Shown piece after piece: positions 44,557-52,637 of a DNA stretch of 64,000 nt; the first letter of the stretch is position 1; every line of letters begins with the position of its first letter. This DNA is from Pelomonas sp. Root405 (GTDB lineage Bacteria; Pseudomonadota; Gammaproteobacteria; Burkholderiales; Burkholderiaceae_C). The position numbers and the translations under genes are program-made. A model generated the notes under the pieces. It saw nothing but the letters and a program-made list of their open reading frames with translations, was not told where the DNA came from and ran no database searches. The stretch lies in contig NZ_LMDU01000014.1 of NCBI RefSeq assembly GCF_001425165.1, forward strand, positions 62,001 through 126,000, in the 5' to 3' direction.

Positions 44557-45717
44557 TCATGCCGCTCGCTTGAGCTCGGTGCCGGGGCGCCAGCGGTAGC
44601 CATCGGCGACCTGCTCGGTGGGCGAGCCGTCGGCGTTCAGTTGCTCGCGGTAGTCGATGGAGCGCTGCGGCTCCTGCGACTTGTCGACGAACTGCTTGCC
44701 GTCGGCGCGCAGGTCCACCTCCTGGGCCAGCACCTTGCGCACGAACTCGCGTTGCGACTCGATGGGGATGGGGTCGGGCAGCACGCTCGGCAGGATCTCC
44801 GCGACGTCGCGGCCGTCGTGCTTCTGGAAGTGCTCGATGGCCACATGCAGCTGGCCCAGCTCGTAGTCCAGGAAGCGCTCCCACACCGCCTTCAGCCGCG
44901 GGTTGGTCTCCTGCTCGGCGCAGCCGTGGTAGTTGTAGACCTCGGTGGCCTCGTGCAGCACCCACTTCTCCAGTCAGCCTTCGCTCGGATCGATGATGGA
45001 TTCGTACTGCGTGGTGTGCTGCTCCTCGATGGAGGCGATCTCCGCGTACAGCAGCCGCGCCATCGGGTCGCTGAACAGCGGGCCCACATTCATGTAGTAG
45101 TTATGCGTCTGCTGCTCGGCGGCCATGATGGTCAGCGCGTGCAGCTTGGACAGCGGATGCACCGCCGTGCGGTCGTAGGGTTCGCGCAGATCGTCCAGCG
45201 GGTCGCGGTGCTCCACGATGGTGGGCCGGCCGGGCAGGATGTCGGTGTAGCTCTGCAGGATGTTGTTGGCGTCCTTGCCTTCGAGCCGGTCAAGCAGCGC
45301 CGAGTAGCGGTACATGTGGTCGAAATCTTCCAGCAGGCCGAAGCGGTAGACCTGGGCCAGGTATTCATCGGGCTCGCGCAGCGCGACGCCGGCGGTCACG
45401 TCGATGGCGACCTGTTCGTAGGCGATGGTTGTCTCCAGCGGCGAGTGGTCGGCGCCGATCAGCCAGTTCACCGTCGTGGCCTGGTGCTGCTCCACGCGGC
45501 GCAGCTGGGCCAGCACCGGCTGAAGCTCCTTGTTCATGCGTGCGCAGCCGTGCGAGAAGCGCAGCGCCTCCATCTCCAGGCCGTTGAGCAAGATGATGTG
45601 CACGCGCGAGTAGGCGTCGTCATCGAGCTTGCTGATCGGCTTGCCGACCATGTCGCGCCAGGTGAAGCGCTGGCGGTCGAGCGGCGTGCCGCGGTTGTCC
45701 ATGATGTTCAGTCCCAT
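44557..45717 (-). pseudogene. Ferritin-like protein gene interrupted by an in-frame TGA
   Basis: The frame runs 387 codons from ATG 45717 (AGGAGA site) but is cut by TGA at 44974-44976. It reads DPSEG-stop-LEKWVLHEATEVYNYHG. Relatives usually have a hydrophobic or aromatic residue there, so TGG to TGA is the simplest change. Before the stop are VEQHQATTVN and ASIEEQHTTQYE. After it are HEATEVYNYHGC and LDYELGQLHVAIEHF, which hold the last helices of the fold. The stop removes about 138 residues including metal-ligand candidates. A 134-residue C-terminal piece could restart at a GTG near 44961. The upstream 247 residues may be made as a truncated protein. Confidence 0.75.
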
Positions 45718-46133
45718 TGCAGGTTCTCCTTGGTTCGGGCCTCTGGACCGCATGCCGGAAGGGCCGACGGCCATGCGCGCTTTAAGGCAACGAGCGCGCC
45801 TGTCAGACAGCGCGTTGAGGGCCTCGCCGGAGCGTCTGGCGGTCGACGAGATTCAAAGCATCAGAAGATTGCTGCGTCGATTTGCCCGCGCATCTCGCCC
45901 ACGCGCTGACCGGCTCCTGATACGACCGATCGATTCAGCTTTTTTGAACATGTAGGTTTTGCCGAACAAAACGCGGCGTGCCGGCTGCGGCCTCGCATGT
46001 CGCTCGCGCGGCGCACGCGTTCTTTTCTAGGGGACGCTGCGCCGCGATGTGGTGCACCGCTGCGCCAGGACCGGGCACCGCCGTTGCTACAGGGGGGTGT
46101 CGGCAGATGCCGATTAACTTTCAGGAGATCCAC
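45718..46133. other. Divergent intergenic region, ferritin-like gene / Gln-rich gene
   Basis: This is 416 bases without a convincing gene. It contains an AT-rich patch around 45,931-45,972 with TTTTTTGAAC and an inverted repeat GTTTTG-N5-CAAAAC (45956-45972), a plausible promoter/operator zone, in otherwise GC-rich sequence. No sigma-54-like site with the correct spacing was found. Confidence 0.45.
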
Positions 46134-46436
46134 ATGTCCCAGCAAAACCGCAACGAGAACCAGCGCAACGAGCAGTCCGGCTCCAACCAGCAGGGCGGCC
46201 AGCGTCAGGAAGGCGGCTCCAACCAGCAAGAGCAGCAACGCGGCAGCCAGGGCCAGCAAGGCGGCCAGCGCGAGCAGGGCTCCAACCAGCAGGAGCAGCA
46301 GCGCGGCAACCAGGGCCAGCAAGGTGGTCAGCGCGAGCAGGGCTCGAACCAGCAGTCGCAACAGCGCGACAGCAACCAGAACCAGCAGGGTTCGCAGCGC
46401 AATGAAGGCTCCAACCGCCAAGGCGGCCAGCGTTAA
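46134..46436 (+). CDS. Gln/Gly/Asn-rich low-complexity repeat protein, 100 aa
   Basis: The protein consists almost wholly of Q, G, N, S, R and E, with no hydrophobic core, signal peptide or Cys. Its middle is a 21-residue repeat (GSNQQEQQRG-S/N-QGQQGGQREQ), present twice in full and in part on both sides. ATG 46134 has a clear AGGAG site and the stop is followed by a strong intrinsic terminator, so it is a real single-gene transcription unit. Composition resembles disordered stress-response proteins with GGQ-type repeats. Function is unknown; it could be a desiccation-type protectant or a phase-separating protein. Confidence 0.75.
   Translation: MSQQNRNENQRNEQSGSNQQGGQRQEGGSNQQEQQRGSQGQQGGQREQGSNQQEQQRGNQGQQGGQREQGSNQQSQQRDSNQNQQGSQRNEGSNRQGGQR
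46215..46340 (+). repeat. 63-bp in-frame tandem repeat
   Basis: There are two complete 63-bp units (46215-46277, 46278-46340) and partial copies before and after. The unit encodes 21 residues. The two units differ at a handful of positions, mostly synonymous, suggesting selection for the repeated peptide. Confidence 0.75.
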
Positions 46437-46446
46437 TTGGCTGAGT

Positions 46447-46481
46447 GCGGCCCGGCTGGCGCCGGGCCGCTTTTCTCTTTT
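46447..46481 (+). terminator. Intrinsic terminator after the Gln-rich gene
   Basis: A perfect 9-bp stem GCGGCCCGG/CCGGGCCGC (46447-46455, 46462-46470) with a 6-base loop is followed by TTTTCTCTTTT. This is the clearest rho-independent terminator in the window. Confidence 0.85.
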
Positions 46482-46511
46482 ACCTCTTCGTGTGCATGAG
46501 GTGGCCTGCTC

Positions 46512-48551
46512 ATGGCCGACAAGCTTCGCTTCGAACCCGACGACCTGCTGCAGGAACAGCTCATCACCGACGTCCACGTCGTCCCGACCCGGCCGCTGGC
46601 CGTCTGCGCGATCAAGTCGATCAACACCAATTCCAGGCAGTACGAAGGCCCGCTGTGGACCTTCGCACTCGATACGGGCGAGGCCCGGTGCTTCACCCGA
46701 GGCGATGCCCTGGTCGAATCGCCACGCTGGTCGCACGACGGCAAGACCATCGCCTTCCTGGCGGACCGCGAGGAGCCCGGTACGCCCCAGGTCCATTTGA
46801 TTCCCTTCGACGGCGGCGAGTCCCGCCAGCTCACCCATCTGGCACGCGGCGCGACGGCGATCTGCTGGCGGCCGCAAGGCGACAAGCTGCTGGTGGTGGG
46901 CTATGCCACTGTCGACCCCGACGAGCGGGCTGCGGGCTGTGATCGCCAGGACGGCGCCGTGGCCGAGGCGCCCGACAAGGACGCGCCGCAGGTCTGCTGG
47001 CGCCTGCCGTACAAGATGGACGGCACGGGCTACACGCTGGACACGCGCCAGCATCTCTTCCTCATCGACGTGCAGACCGGCGCGAGCACGCAGCTCACCA
47101 GTGGCGACTTCGACGTGTTGTCGGCCGATTGGTCACCCGACGGCAAGCGGCTGTGCTACTGCCGCAGGCGCACCGAGGCGGGCAAGGAGCATTGCTCCGA
47201 CATCTGGCTGATGGAGCTGGATGGGGACCAACCGGGTGAAGCGCGGCGACTGAGCTTCGACCAGGCCAACTCCGCCGCGCCGGCCTGGTCACCGGACGGG
47301 CGCTGGATCGTCTTCAGCGGCAGCCTCGACGAGGGCGACGCGCAGATGCGGATGTGGCTGATCGATGTCGAACAGGCCAGGGTCGAGCCGCTGGGCGACG
47401 AGGGCATCGAGGTGATGCCGGGCGACCTGCACTGGCGCCGCGATGGCAGCGAGGTGGCCTTCATCCAGGTCGTGCGCGGCCTGCAGCATGCCGCCGCCGT
47501 CGCCGTGCCCGGTGGCGAAACGCGCGCGATTGCCGACGGTGAGCGACACATCGGCAAGCTGGTGGCCAACGACTATGTGGTGTACAGCAGTGAGACGGCC
47601 GCATCGCCGCTGGCGCTGTTCTGCAACCGCTGGGAGGGCGGCGAAGAGCGCCAGCTCAGCCACTTCAACGACTGGTGGCAGGACCGCGAGATGCCCCAAG
47701 TCGAGTACCGCCGCTTCGAGGTGCCCGACGGCGATGGCGGCACGGAGCAAATCGACGGCTGGCTGCTGACGCCCGGGGCGGCAGACGCCACCCGGCCCGG
47801 CCCGCTGCTGGTGGACGTGCATGGCGGCCCGGCAGCCTATGTGCAGCTGAAGTTCTCGACGCATCCTTACTGGCAGGGGCTGTGCGCGCGCGGCTGGTCG
47901 GTGCTGGCGTTGAACCCCGTCGGGTCGAGTAGTTATGGCCGCAAGTTCTCCGCGCGGCTGCGCGAGCGCTGGGGCGAGCTGGACCTGCCGCAGCACCTGG
48001 CAGCGATCAAGCAACTGCGCTGCGACGGCCTGGCGGACGACTGCATCGCCATCACCGGCTCGTCCTATGGCGGCTACCTCAGCGCCTATGCCATCGGCCA
48101 CAGCGACCTGTTCCGCGTGGCTGTCGTGTGCGCGCCGGTGGCCAACATGGAGTCGCACTTCGGCACGTCCGACAGCGGCTACTACGCCGATGCCTATTCG
48201 ACCGATGGCGAGCCCGACGAGCAGCGCGAGCTGATGGGGCGCCTGTCGCCGATGACGACCATCGAGAAGGTGCGCACGCCGACGCTGTTCCTGCAAGGCG
48301 CCGACGACGAGCGCTGCCCGCGTGGCCAGTCCGAGGAGCTGTTCGTCAAGCTGCGCCGCGCCGGTGGCACGCCGGCGGAAATGGTCCTCTACCCCGGCGG
48401 CAGCCACCATGTCTTCGGCGAAGGCAAGGTCGCCCACCGGCTGGACATCCAGCACCGCATCGTCGACTGGCTGGAACGCTGGATCGACGAGCCGCTGCCC
48501 GAGCCGAAATCGGACAGGCAGTCCGGCGGCAAGACTGACGACGGCAAGTAA
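46512..48551 (+). CDS. S9-family prolyl oligopeptidase-like serine peptidase
   Basis: This 679-residue protein has an N-terminal beta-propeller with WD40-like/TolB-like repeats (SPRWSHDGKTIAFLAD, SADWSPDGKRL, APAWSPDGRWIVF) and a C-terminal alpha/beta hydrolase domain. The catalytic Ser is in ITGSSYGGYLSAY (about residue 516), Asp in LFLQGADDERCPRGQSEE and His in GGSHHVFGEGK, the S9 order. VDVHGGPAAYVQLKF gives the oxyanion hole. No signal peptide, so probably cytosolic; it degrades short peptides. Confidence 0.92.
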   Translation: MADKLRFEPDDLLQEQLITDVHVVPTRPLAVCAIKSINTNSRQYEGPLWTFALDTGEARCFTRGDALVESPRWSHDGKTIAFLADREEPGTPQVHLIPFDGGESRQLTHLARGATAICWRPQGDKLLVVGYATVDPDERAAGCDRQDGAVAEAPDKDAPQVCWRLPYKMDGTGYTLDTRQHLFLIDVQTGASTQLTSGDFDVLSADWSPDGKRLCYCRRRTEAGKEHCSDIWLMELDGDQPGEARRLSFDQANSAAPAWSPDGRWIVFSGSLDEGDAQMRMWLIDVEQARVEPLGDEGIEVMPGDLHWRRDGSEVAFIQVVRGLQHAAAVAVPGGETRAIADGERHIGKLVANDYVVYSSETAASPLALFCNRWEGGEERQLSHFNDWWQDREMPQVEYRRFEVPDGDGGTEQIDGWLLTPGAADATRPGPLLVDVHGGPAAYVQLKFSTHPYWQGLCARGWSVLALNPVGSSSYGRKFSARLRERWGELDLPQHLAAIKQLRCDGLADDCIAITGSSYGGYLSAYAIGHSDLFRVAVVCAPVANMESHFGTSDSGYYADAYSTDGEPDEQRELMGRLSPMTTIEKVRTPTLFLQGADDERCPRGQSEELFVKLRRAGGTPAEMVLYPGGSHHVFGEGKVAHRLDIQHRIVDWLERWIDEPLPEPKSDRQSGGKTDDGK

Positions 48552-48571
48552 GGCCGGACGGCCGGGCCCGC

Positions 48572-49048
48572 TCAGCGGTCTCCGTCGCGTGCCAGCACGC
48601 CGTCGGCCAGCAGCTGGCGCAGATGCTCCAGGCTGATGTCGCGCTGCTGCGCGGCACCGCCGGCGTCGGTCCAGCGCAGGGTGGCGGTCTGCTCGGACTG
48701 CTCGATGCAGCAGGGCCCGGCGGGCACCACCACGTCGTCGAGCTTCACCGCCTGATGCAGGCGTGCGTCGCAGGGTGCGGAGCGCGGCCGGCCCTGGCCG
48801 TCGTCGCAAGGCTGGCCCACGGGCTTGCAGCCGCCCGGCTCAAGCGTCCAGTCGATGCTGTCGCGAGGGGTGGTGTGGGGCTCGTGCACATGGGCGGCGG
48901 CGCTGATGGCGGGCGGGTCGCTGGCGGGAAAGGTGTCGTCCAGCGCGGTGTCCAACAGGTCTTGGTAGCTGGGCAACTTGGCTTCGGGGCGGGCGGCGCG
49001 GCCGCTGGTGCGCTCGTCCTCCTTGGCGATCTGGTCGGGCTGCAACAT
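48572..49048 (-). CDS. Hypothetical protein, 158 aa
   Basis: This soluble protein has an acidic N-terminal part (LPSYQDLLDTALDDTFPASDPPAI, a pattern seen in small Burkholderiales stress proteins), a Cys-containing middle (GCKPVGQPCDDG, CDARLH) and a C-terminal segment with SEQTATLRWTDAGGAAQQRDISLEHLRQLLADG, which looks like a separate small beta-alpha domain. It is translated from an AGGAG site 16 bases after a predicted sigma-54 start. Function unknown. Confidence 0.65.
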   Translation of the reverse strand: MLQPDQIAKEDERTSGRAARPEAKLPSYQDLLDTALDDTFPASDPPAISAAAHVHEPHTTPRDSIDWTLEPGGCKPVGQPCDDGQGRPRSAPCDARLHQAVKLDDVVVPAGPCCIEQSEQTATLRWTDAGGAAQQRDISLEHLRQLLADGVLARDGDR

Positions 49049-49074
49049 GTCGGTCTCCTCGGACGAGGATTGCC

Positions 49075-49090
49075 GGCAAGTGCCGTACCG
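49075..49090 (-). promoter_or_regulatory. Sigma-54-like promoter for the 158-aa hypothetical gene
   Basis: On the minus strand GGTACGGCACTTGCC has GG at 49089-49088, ten bases and GC at 49077-49076. The predicted start near 49064 lies 16 bases before the ATG, leaving room for the AGGAG site. Confidence 0.45.
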
Positions 49091-49114
49091 GCCGCTAGCG
49101 GCGCCGCCGCCGGA

Positions 49115-49561
49115 TCAGCGCCGCGCCGGCCACCACATCAGCGTTCCCCAGGCCAGGAAGAGCAGGTCCGCGGGCAAGGGGTTGGTGGCGCCGTCCATCA
49201 CGTGGTGCAGTTGCAGCAGGTGGTGGTCGATCACGCCTTCAACGAGGTTGAACAAGCCCCAGCCCAGCAGCGCGCCGCCGCACAGCACGCGGCCCGACCA
49301 GACCGCGTCGTCGCGCCGGCCGGCGCGGAACAACAGGCCCACGCCGGCGACGGTCATCAGCCACACGGCGGCGTGGAAGACGCCGTCCCAGAACATGTTG
49401 ATCTTGGCGTCGACCAGGTTGTCGGGCGGCAGCCGCGCCGACAGCATGTTGTGCCACTGCAGCAGCTGGTGGAAGACGATGCCGTCGAAGAAGCCGCCCA
49501 GCCCGGCGCCAAGCAGCAAGCCGGCGGCCAGCAGCGGTGATCGGCGTTGGGTGTTGATCAT
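49115..49561 (-). CDS. DUF2243 family membrane protein
   Basis: This 148-residue protein has four predicted membrane spans. The family pattern is GAGLGGFFDGIVFHQLLQWHNM, with conserved Asp and His residues inside the membrane, then FWDGVFHAAVWLMTVAGVGLL, WGLFNLVEGVIDHHLLQLHHV and FLAWGTLMWW. The His-rich spans suggest metal or heme/copper binding, known only by resemblance. It is the last gene of the minus-strand membrane-protein operon; its ATG overlaps the previous stop. Confidence 0.87.
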   Translation of the reverse strand: MINTQRRSPLLAAGLLLGAGLGGFFDGIVFHQLLQWHNMLSARLPPDNLVDAKINMFWDGVFHAAVWLMTVAGVGLLFRAGRRDDAVWSGRVLCGGALLGWGLFNLVEGVIDHHLLQLHHVMDGATNPLPADLLFLAWGTLMWWPARR

Positions 49562-49746
49562 GGCTTTCTTCCGGCAATGAGGATGCCGGCGGCAACGAGC
49601 ACCATCACGGCGACTGGTGCGGCGAGCCCGAGCAGGGCGGTCCACGAGAACTCCGCGGCGATGCGCGCGAAGACCAGCGGCCGGCACGAGCCGCAGGCAA
49701 GGGCTGCGCCCGGCAGCGCGAGCAGGCAGGGCAGCAGCCGGTTCAT
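49558..49746 (-). CDS. Small exported/membrane protein, 62 aa
   Basis: This tiny gene starts MNRLLPCLLALPGAALACGSCRPLVF: a signal-peptide-like N-terminus with a CGSC pair, then a membrane span (ALLGLAAPVAVMVLVAAGILI) and a short basic tail. It overlaps both neighbours by four bases (ATGA at each end), strong support for being translated. The CxxC pair suggests a metal- or thiol-linked role with the DUF2243 protein. Confidence 0.7.
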   Translation of the reverse strand: MNRLLPCLLALPGAALACGSCRPLVFARIAAEFSWTALLGLAAPVAVMVLVAAGILIAGRKP

Positions 49747-50309
49747 GTTGAAACGCCGCGCTGGCGCGCCCGCAGGCTGCGCCAGGCCTCGTGCAGGAAG
49801 GGCAGGCCGTTGAGCAGCAGCGCCGCCGTCAATGTCGCTGCCGTGTAGACGGGGTGCGGCGGCGTGGCCTTCAGGCGCAGCGACCAGTCGGGCGCTTCGC
49901 CCGCCAGGCCGAGCAGCGCCTGGGCCTGGCCCGGCGACAGCGCCATCAGCCCCGCCAGCCCGGCCCAGGGCAGCACATGCTGGAAGCCGTGCACCCATTG
50001 CTCGATGGCCGGGATGCGCCGCCGCGCCAGCGCCACGCGCAGGTCCAGCGCATACGTGGCCTCATGCAGCAACAGGGCCAGCGCAATCAACACGAACAGC
50101 CCGGCCGTGGGCTGCAGGAACAGCGCCGCCAGCAGCGCCGTGCCCAGCTCGGCCAGCATCAGCAGATGCAGCAGCGATTCGCTCAACCCGGCGTTCAGCT
50201 CGATGCGCTCGTGGCGATGGCAGGCCCAGTCCAGCGCGCCGGCCAGCACGAGCGCGGGCGTCCAGACGAAGGCCAGCAAGGCCTGGACGAGAGCGGCGCT
50301 GTCGTCCAT
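49743..50309 (-). CDS. Multi-span membrane protein of unknown function
   Basis: This 188-residue protein has about five membrane spans (LVQALLAFVWTPALVLAGAL, LLHLLMLAELGTALLAALFL, GLFVLIALALLLHEATYAL, VLPWAGLAGLMALSP, TLTAALLLNGLPFL). Conserved-looking His residues occur in WACHRHER and HGFQHVLP. It overlaps the small CGSC gene and begins one base after the DUF2269 stop. It probably belongs to a membrane complex with the other products of this operon. Confidence 0.7.
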   Translation of the reverse strand: MDDSAALVQALLAFVWTPALVLAGALDWACHRHERIELNAGLSESLLHLLMLAELGTALLAALFLQPTAGLFVLIALALLLHEATYALDLRVALARRRIPAIEQWVHGFQHVLPWAGLAGLMALSPGQAQALLGLAGEAPDWSLRLKATPPHPVYTAATLTAALLLNGLPFLHEAWRSLRARQRGVST

Positions 50310-50310
50310 G

Positions 50311-50775
50311 TCAGACCGGCTTGGCGACCATCAGCCAGAACACGACGACCAGCGCGAGGAAGGCCGGCACGCCCAGCGCCGTCCAGACCTTGAGCATGCG
50401 GAAGTACTGCGGCGGCAGCGGCAGGCCGGCCTGGGCCGCCGCCTGCGCCATGCCGCGCATGCGGATCTGCAGCCACACCACCGGCAGCCAGCACACGCCG
50501 GCCAGCACGTAGAGGGCGAAGGACCAGACGATCCACTTCGACGTCAGCGGGATGCCCACCAGGTGGGCCAGGTAAAGGCCGCTGAGCGGCTGGAAGACGA
50601 TGGTTGTCGTCGTGAACAGCCAGTCGGCCCAGACGACCTGGCGCACGACGATGGCCGTGGCCGCCGGCTGACGGCTCAGGCTGGTGAAGAACATGTAGTA
50701 GGCCGAGCCCAGGCCAGTGCCGAACAGCACGGTCGACGACAAGATGTGCAGCCATTTGACGATGAGGTATTCCAT
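50311..50775 (-). CDS. DUF2269 family membrane protein
   Basis: This 154-residue protein has four membrane spans. The N-terminus YLIVKWLHILSSTVLFGTGLGSAYYM is the hallmark of DUF2269, with the His in the first span. VWLQIRMRGMAQAA lies in a loop and LGVPAFLALVVVFWLMVAKP ends the protein. Related proteins look like small heme- or quinone-linked membrane subunits, but function is not known. It starts 12 bases after the epimerase-DoxX gene. Confidence 0.85.
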   Translation of the reverse strand: MEYLIVKWLHILSSTVLFGTGLGSAYYMFFTSLSRQPAATAIVVRQVVWADWLFTTTTIVFQPLSGLYLAHLVGIPLTSKWIVWSFALYVLAGVCWLPVVWLQIRMRGMAQAAAQAGLPLPPQYFRMLKVWTALGVPAFLALVVVFWLMVAKPV

Positions 50776-50787
50776 GCCGCTCGCTCC

Positions 50788-52083
50788 TCATCGCTCGCCG
50801 CGGCGCGGCTCGAGCTGCCAAAGCAGCAGCAGCAGCGCCAGCATCGGCAGGTTCTTGGTCATGGGGCCATAGGGGTGCAGCCAGAACTCGGGCAGGCTCA
50901 CGCTGATGACCACGCTGTAGAACAGGATCAACCCGGCCTGCGTCAGCCATAGCCAGCGGCGCGAGCGCATCGGCCACAGCGTCAGCAGGCCGAGCAACAG
51001 GTCCAGCGCGACGGCACCCCACAGCGCGGCCGGCTGCAGTTCTGCGGGCACACCGGCGCGGCCCAGCAGTTGATGGCTCAGCTCGACCGGATAGAGGCCG
51101 GCCGACACGGCCGCCGTGGCCAGCCACACCGCCGCCAGCGACAGGCGCAGCAGCGGCAGCAGCCAGGCCAGCTGGGCCTGCGTGCGCACGGCGGCGCGCT
51201 GCTCGTTCGGGATGAAGGCCGAGGCCGGGCGCGGCGAGCGGCCGAGCAGGCGGGCGACCAGCGTGGCGTCGCCGGTGTTGCCGTGTTGCAGCATGGCCCA
51301 GGCGGCACGGTTGAACAGCGAGCGCGGCTGGTGGTCGCCCAGCCAGGCGGCAACCGCCATCAGCCAGGCCGGCAGGGGCAGCACCAGCGCGCCGGGCGCA
51401 AAGCCCATGCCGCGGCGCAGGGCCAGCAGGTAGTCCTGCAGCATCAGCGGCCGCGGGCCGACCAGCGGCACGCGGCGGCCGCGCAGGTCGCCGCCCGGCC
51501 ACTCGACCAGCGCGTGCAGCGCATCGACCGCGTCGTCGACATGGATGGGCTGGATGCGCTGCCTGCCACCCGCCGGCAGCGGCACGACGGGCAGGCAGGC
51601 CAGTGTCAGCAGGCGCCGCGCACTGAGGCCATCGGGCGCGAACACCAGCGAGGGCTGGGCGACGCAGCCATCCAGCGGCAGGGCGAGCAGATGGCGGTCG
51701 GCTCCATATTTGCTGCGCAGGAACTCGGTCTCGGCCTGCGCGTCGGCGCCCAGCGCGGAGACCTGCACGACGCGCCGCACGCCCGCACTGGCGCAGGCAT
51801 CGAACAGCGCCTGCGGGCCGCGCGTGTGCACGGCGGCAAAGCTGGCCGCGCCGCTCTCACGGAAGATGCCGACGAGGTTGACCACAACGTCCACACCCTG
51901 CAGGTGCAGCACCCAGACGGCGGCCGGCGTCGCGGCGAAGTCCAGCTTCAGCCAGCCGCAGCGGCCATGCTCGATGCGCGGGGCGCTGCGCCCGGCGCAA
52001 ACCACCTGGTGGCCGGCCGCGAGCAGCTGTCGCAACAGCCGGCCGCCGAGGAAACCGGTGGCGCCGGTCAGCATGATCTTCAT
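50788..52083 (-). CDS. NAD(P)-binding epimerase-like protein with a DoxX-like membrane domain
   Basis: This 431-residue fusion has residues 1-210 as an atypical SDR/NmrA-like Rossmann domain (KIMLTGATGFLGGRLLRQLL, DVVVNLVGIFRE, VVQVSALGADA, YGADRHLL). Residues about 285-425 have four membrane spans (LLPLLRLSLAAVWLATAAVSAG, AALWGAVALDLLLGLLTLW, WLWLTQAGLILFYSVVIS, MLALLLLLWQL) like DoxX/DUF4267. Together with DUF2269, DUF2243 and two small membrane proteins it forms a five-gene operon behind a sigma-54-like site. ATG 52083 is nearly at the predicted transcript start. Confidence 0.87.
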   Translation of the reverse strand: MKIMLTGATGFLGGRLLRQLLAAGHQVVCAGRSAPRIEHGRCGWLKLDFAATPAAVWVLHLQGVDVVVNLVGIFRESGAASFAAVHTRGPQALFDACASAGVRRVVQVSALGADAQAETEFLRSKYGADRHLLALPLDGCVAQPSLVFAPDGLSARRLLTLACLPVVPLPAGGRQRIQPIHVDDAVDALHALVEWPGGDLRGRRVPLVGPRPLMLQDYLLALRRGMGFAPGALVLPLPAWLMAVAAWLGDHQPRSLFNRAAWAMLQHGNTGDATLVARLLGRSPRPASAFIPNEQRAAVRTQAQLAWLLPLLRLSLAAVWLATAAVSAGLYPVELSHQLLGRAGVPAELQPAALWGAVALDLLLGLLTLWPMRSRRWLWLTQAGLILFYSVVISVSLPEFWLHPYGPMTKNLPMLALLLLLWQLEPRRGER

Positions 52084-52094
52084 GCCGTTTGCGT

Positions 52095-52110
52095 GGCAAG
52101 CCGCATGCCC
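52095..52110 (-). promoter_or_regulatory. Sigma-54-like promoter for the epimerase/DUF2269/DUF2243 operon
   Basis: On the minus strand GGCATGCGGCTTGCC has GG at 52109-52108 and GC at 52097-52096, the same 15-mer as before the carbamoyltransferase. The predicted start (about 52084) is one base before the ATG, so either the mRNA is leaderless or the start codon is further in. Confidence 0.5.
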
Positions 52111-52111
52111 T

Positions 52112-52127
52112 GGGAGCGACGTTTGCC
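52112..52127 (+). promoter_or_regulatory. Sigma-54-like promoter for the membrane protein at 52160
   Basis: GGAGCGACGTTTGCC has GG at 52113-52114, ten bases and GC at 52125-52126. It predicts a start near 52138 and a 22-base leader. It is divergent from the 52095-52110 site, three bases away. Confidence 0.45.
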
Positions 52128-52159
52128 AGCCGTGGCGATACCGAACTGCGGGAGCCGTG

Positions 52160-52636
52160 ATGAAGCCTCTGTTGACCCACCTGGCCGGGCGTCTGCTCGT
52201 CAGCGACCTGTTGTCCAGCAGCCTGTCGGCCGCCGTGCTGGCCTGGCGCGGGCGCGCCGAGACCGGCAGCGCCGCCGCGCCGTTGAACGCGGTCAGCCAC
52301 TGGCTTTGGCCGCGCAAGGCCTTGCAGCAAAACGACGTGTCGGCCCGCTACACGCTGACCGGCACCGGCGTGCACTTCGGCGCCGCGTTGTTGTGGAGCG
52401 GCCTGTACGAGAGCCTGCGCAAGCGCCGCGAGGAGCGCGGCACGGCGACGGCCACCACGGCGGTGGCCGATGCTGTGGTCGTGAGCTCGGTGGCAGCCGT
52501 CGTCGACCTGGCCTGCGTGCCGGACCGGCTGACGCCCGGCTTCGAGAAGCGCATCTCCAACCGCAGCCTGGTGATGGTCTACACCGCGTTTGCTGCCGGG
52601 CTGGCGCTGAGCGGCCTGGCGGCGCTGAGGCGCTGA
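52160..52636 (+). CDS. Small membrane protein of unknown function
   Basis: This 158-residue protein is helical, with amphipathic or membrane segments (LVSDLLSSSLSAAVLAW, GVHFGAALLWSGLYESL, VADAVVVSSVAAVVDLACV, MVYTAFAAGLALSGLAAL). GFEKRISNRSLVMVYTAFAAGL resembles the end of a family of small Burkholderiales membrane proteins. The start ATG has GGGAG upstream. It ends one base before the folA stop on the other strand. Confidence 0.65.
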   Translation: MKPLLTHLAGRLLVSDLLSSSLSAAVLAWRGRAETGSAAAPLNAVSHWLWPRKALQQNDVSARYTLTGTGVHFGAALLWSGLYESLRKRREERGTATATTAVADAVVVSSVAAVVDLACVPDRLTPGFEKRISNRSLVMVYTAFAAGLALSGLAALRR

Positions 52637-52637
52637 A

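Noticed and set aside
46215-46340. 63-bp tandem repeat as a possible CRISPR-like array
   Set aside because: Units are directly abutting without unique spacers and are in frame within a coding gene.
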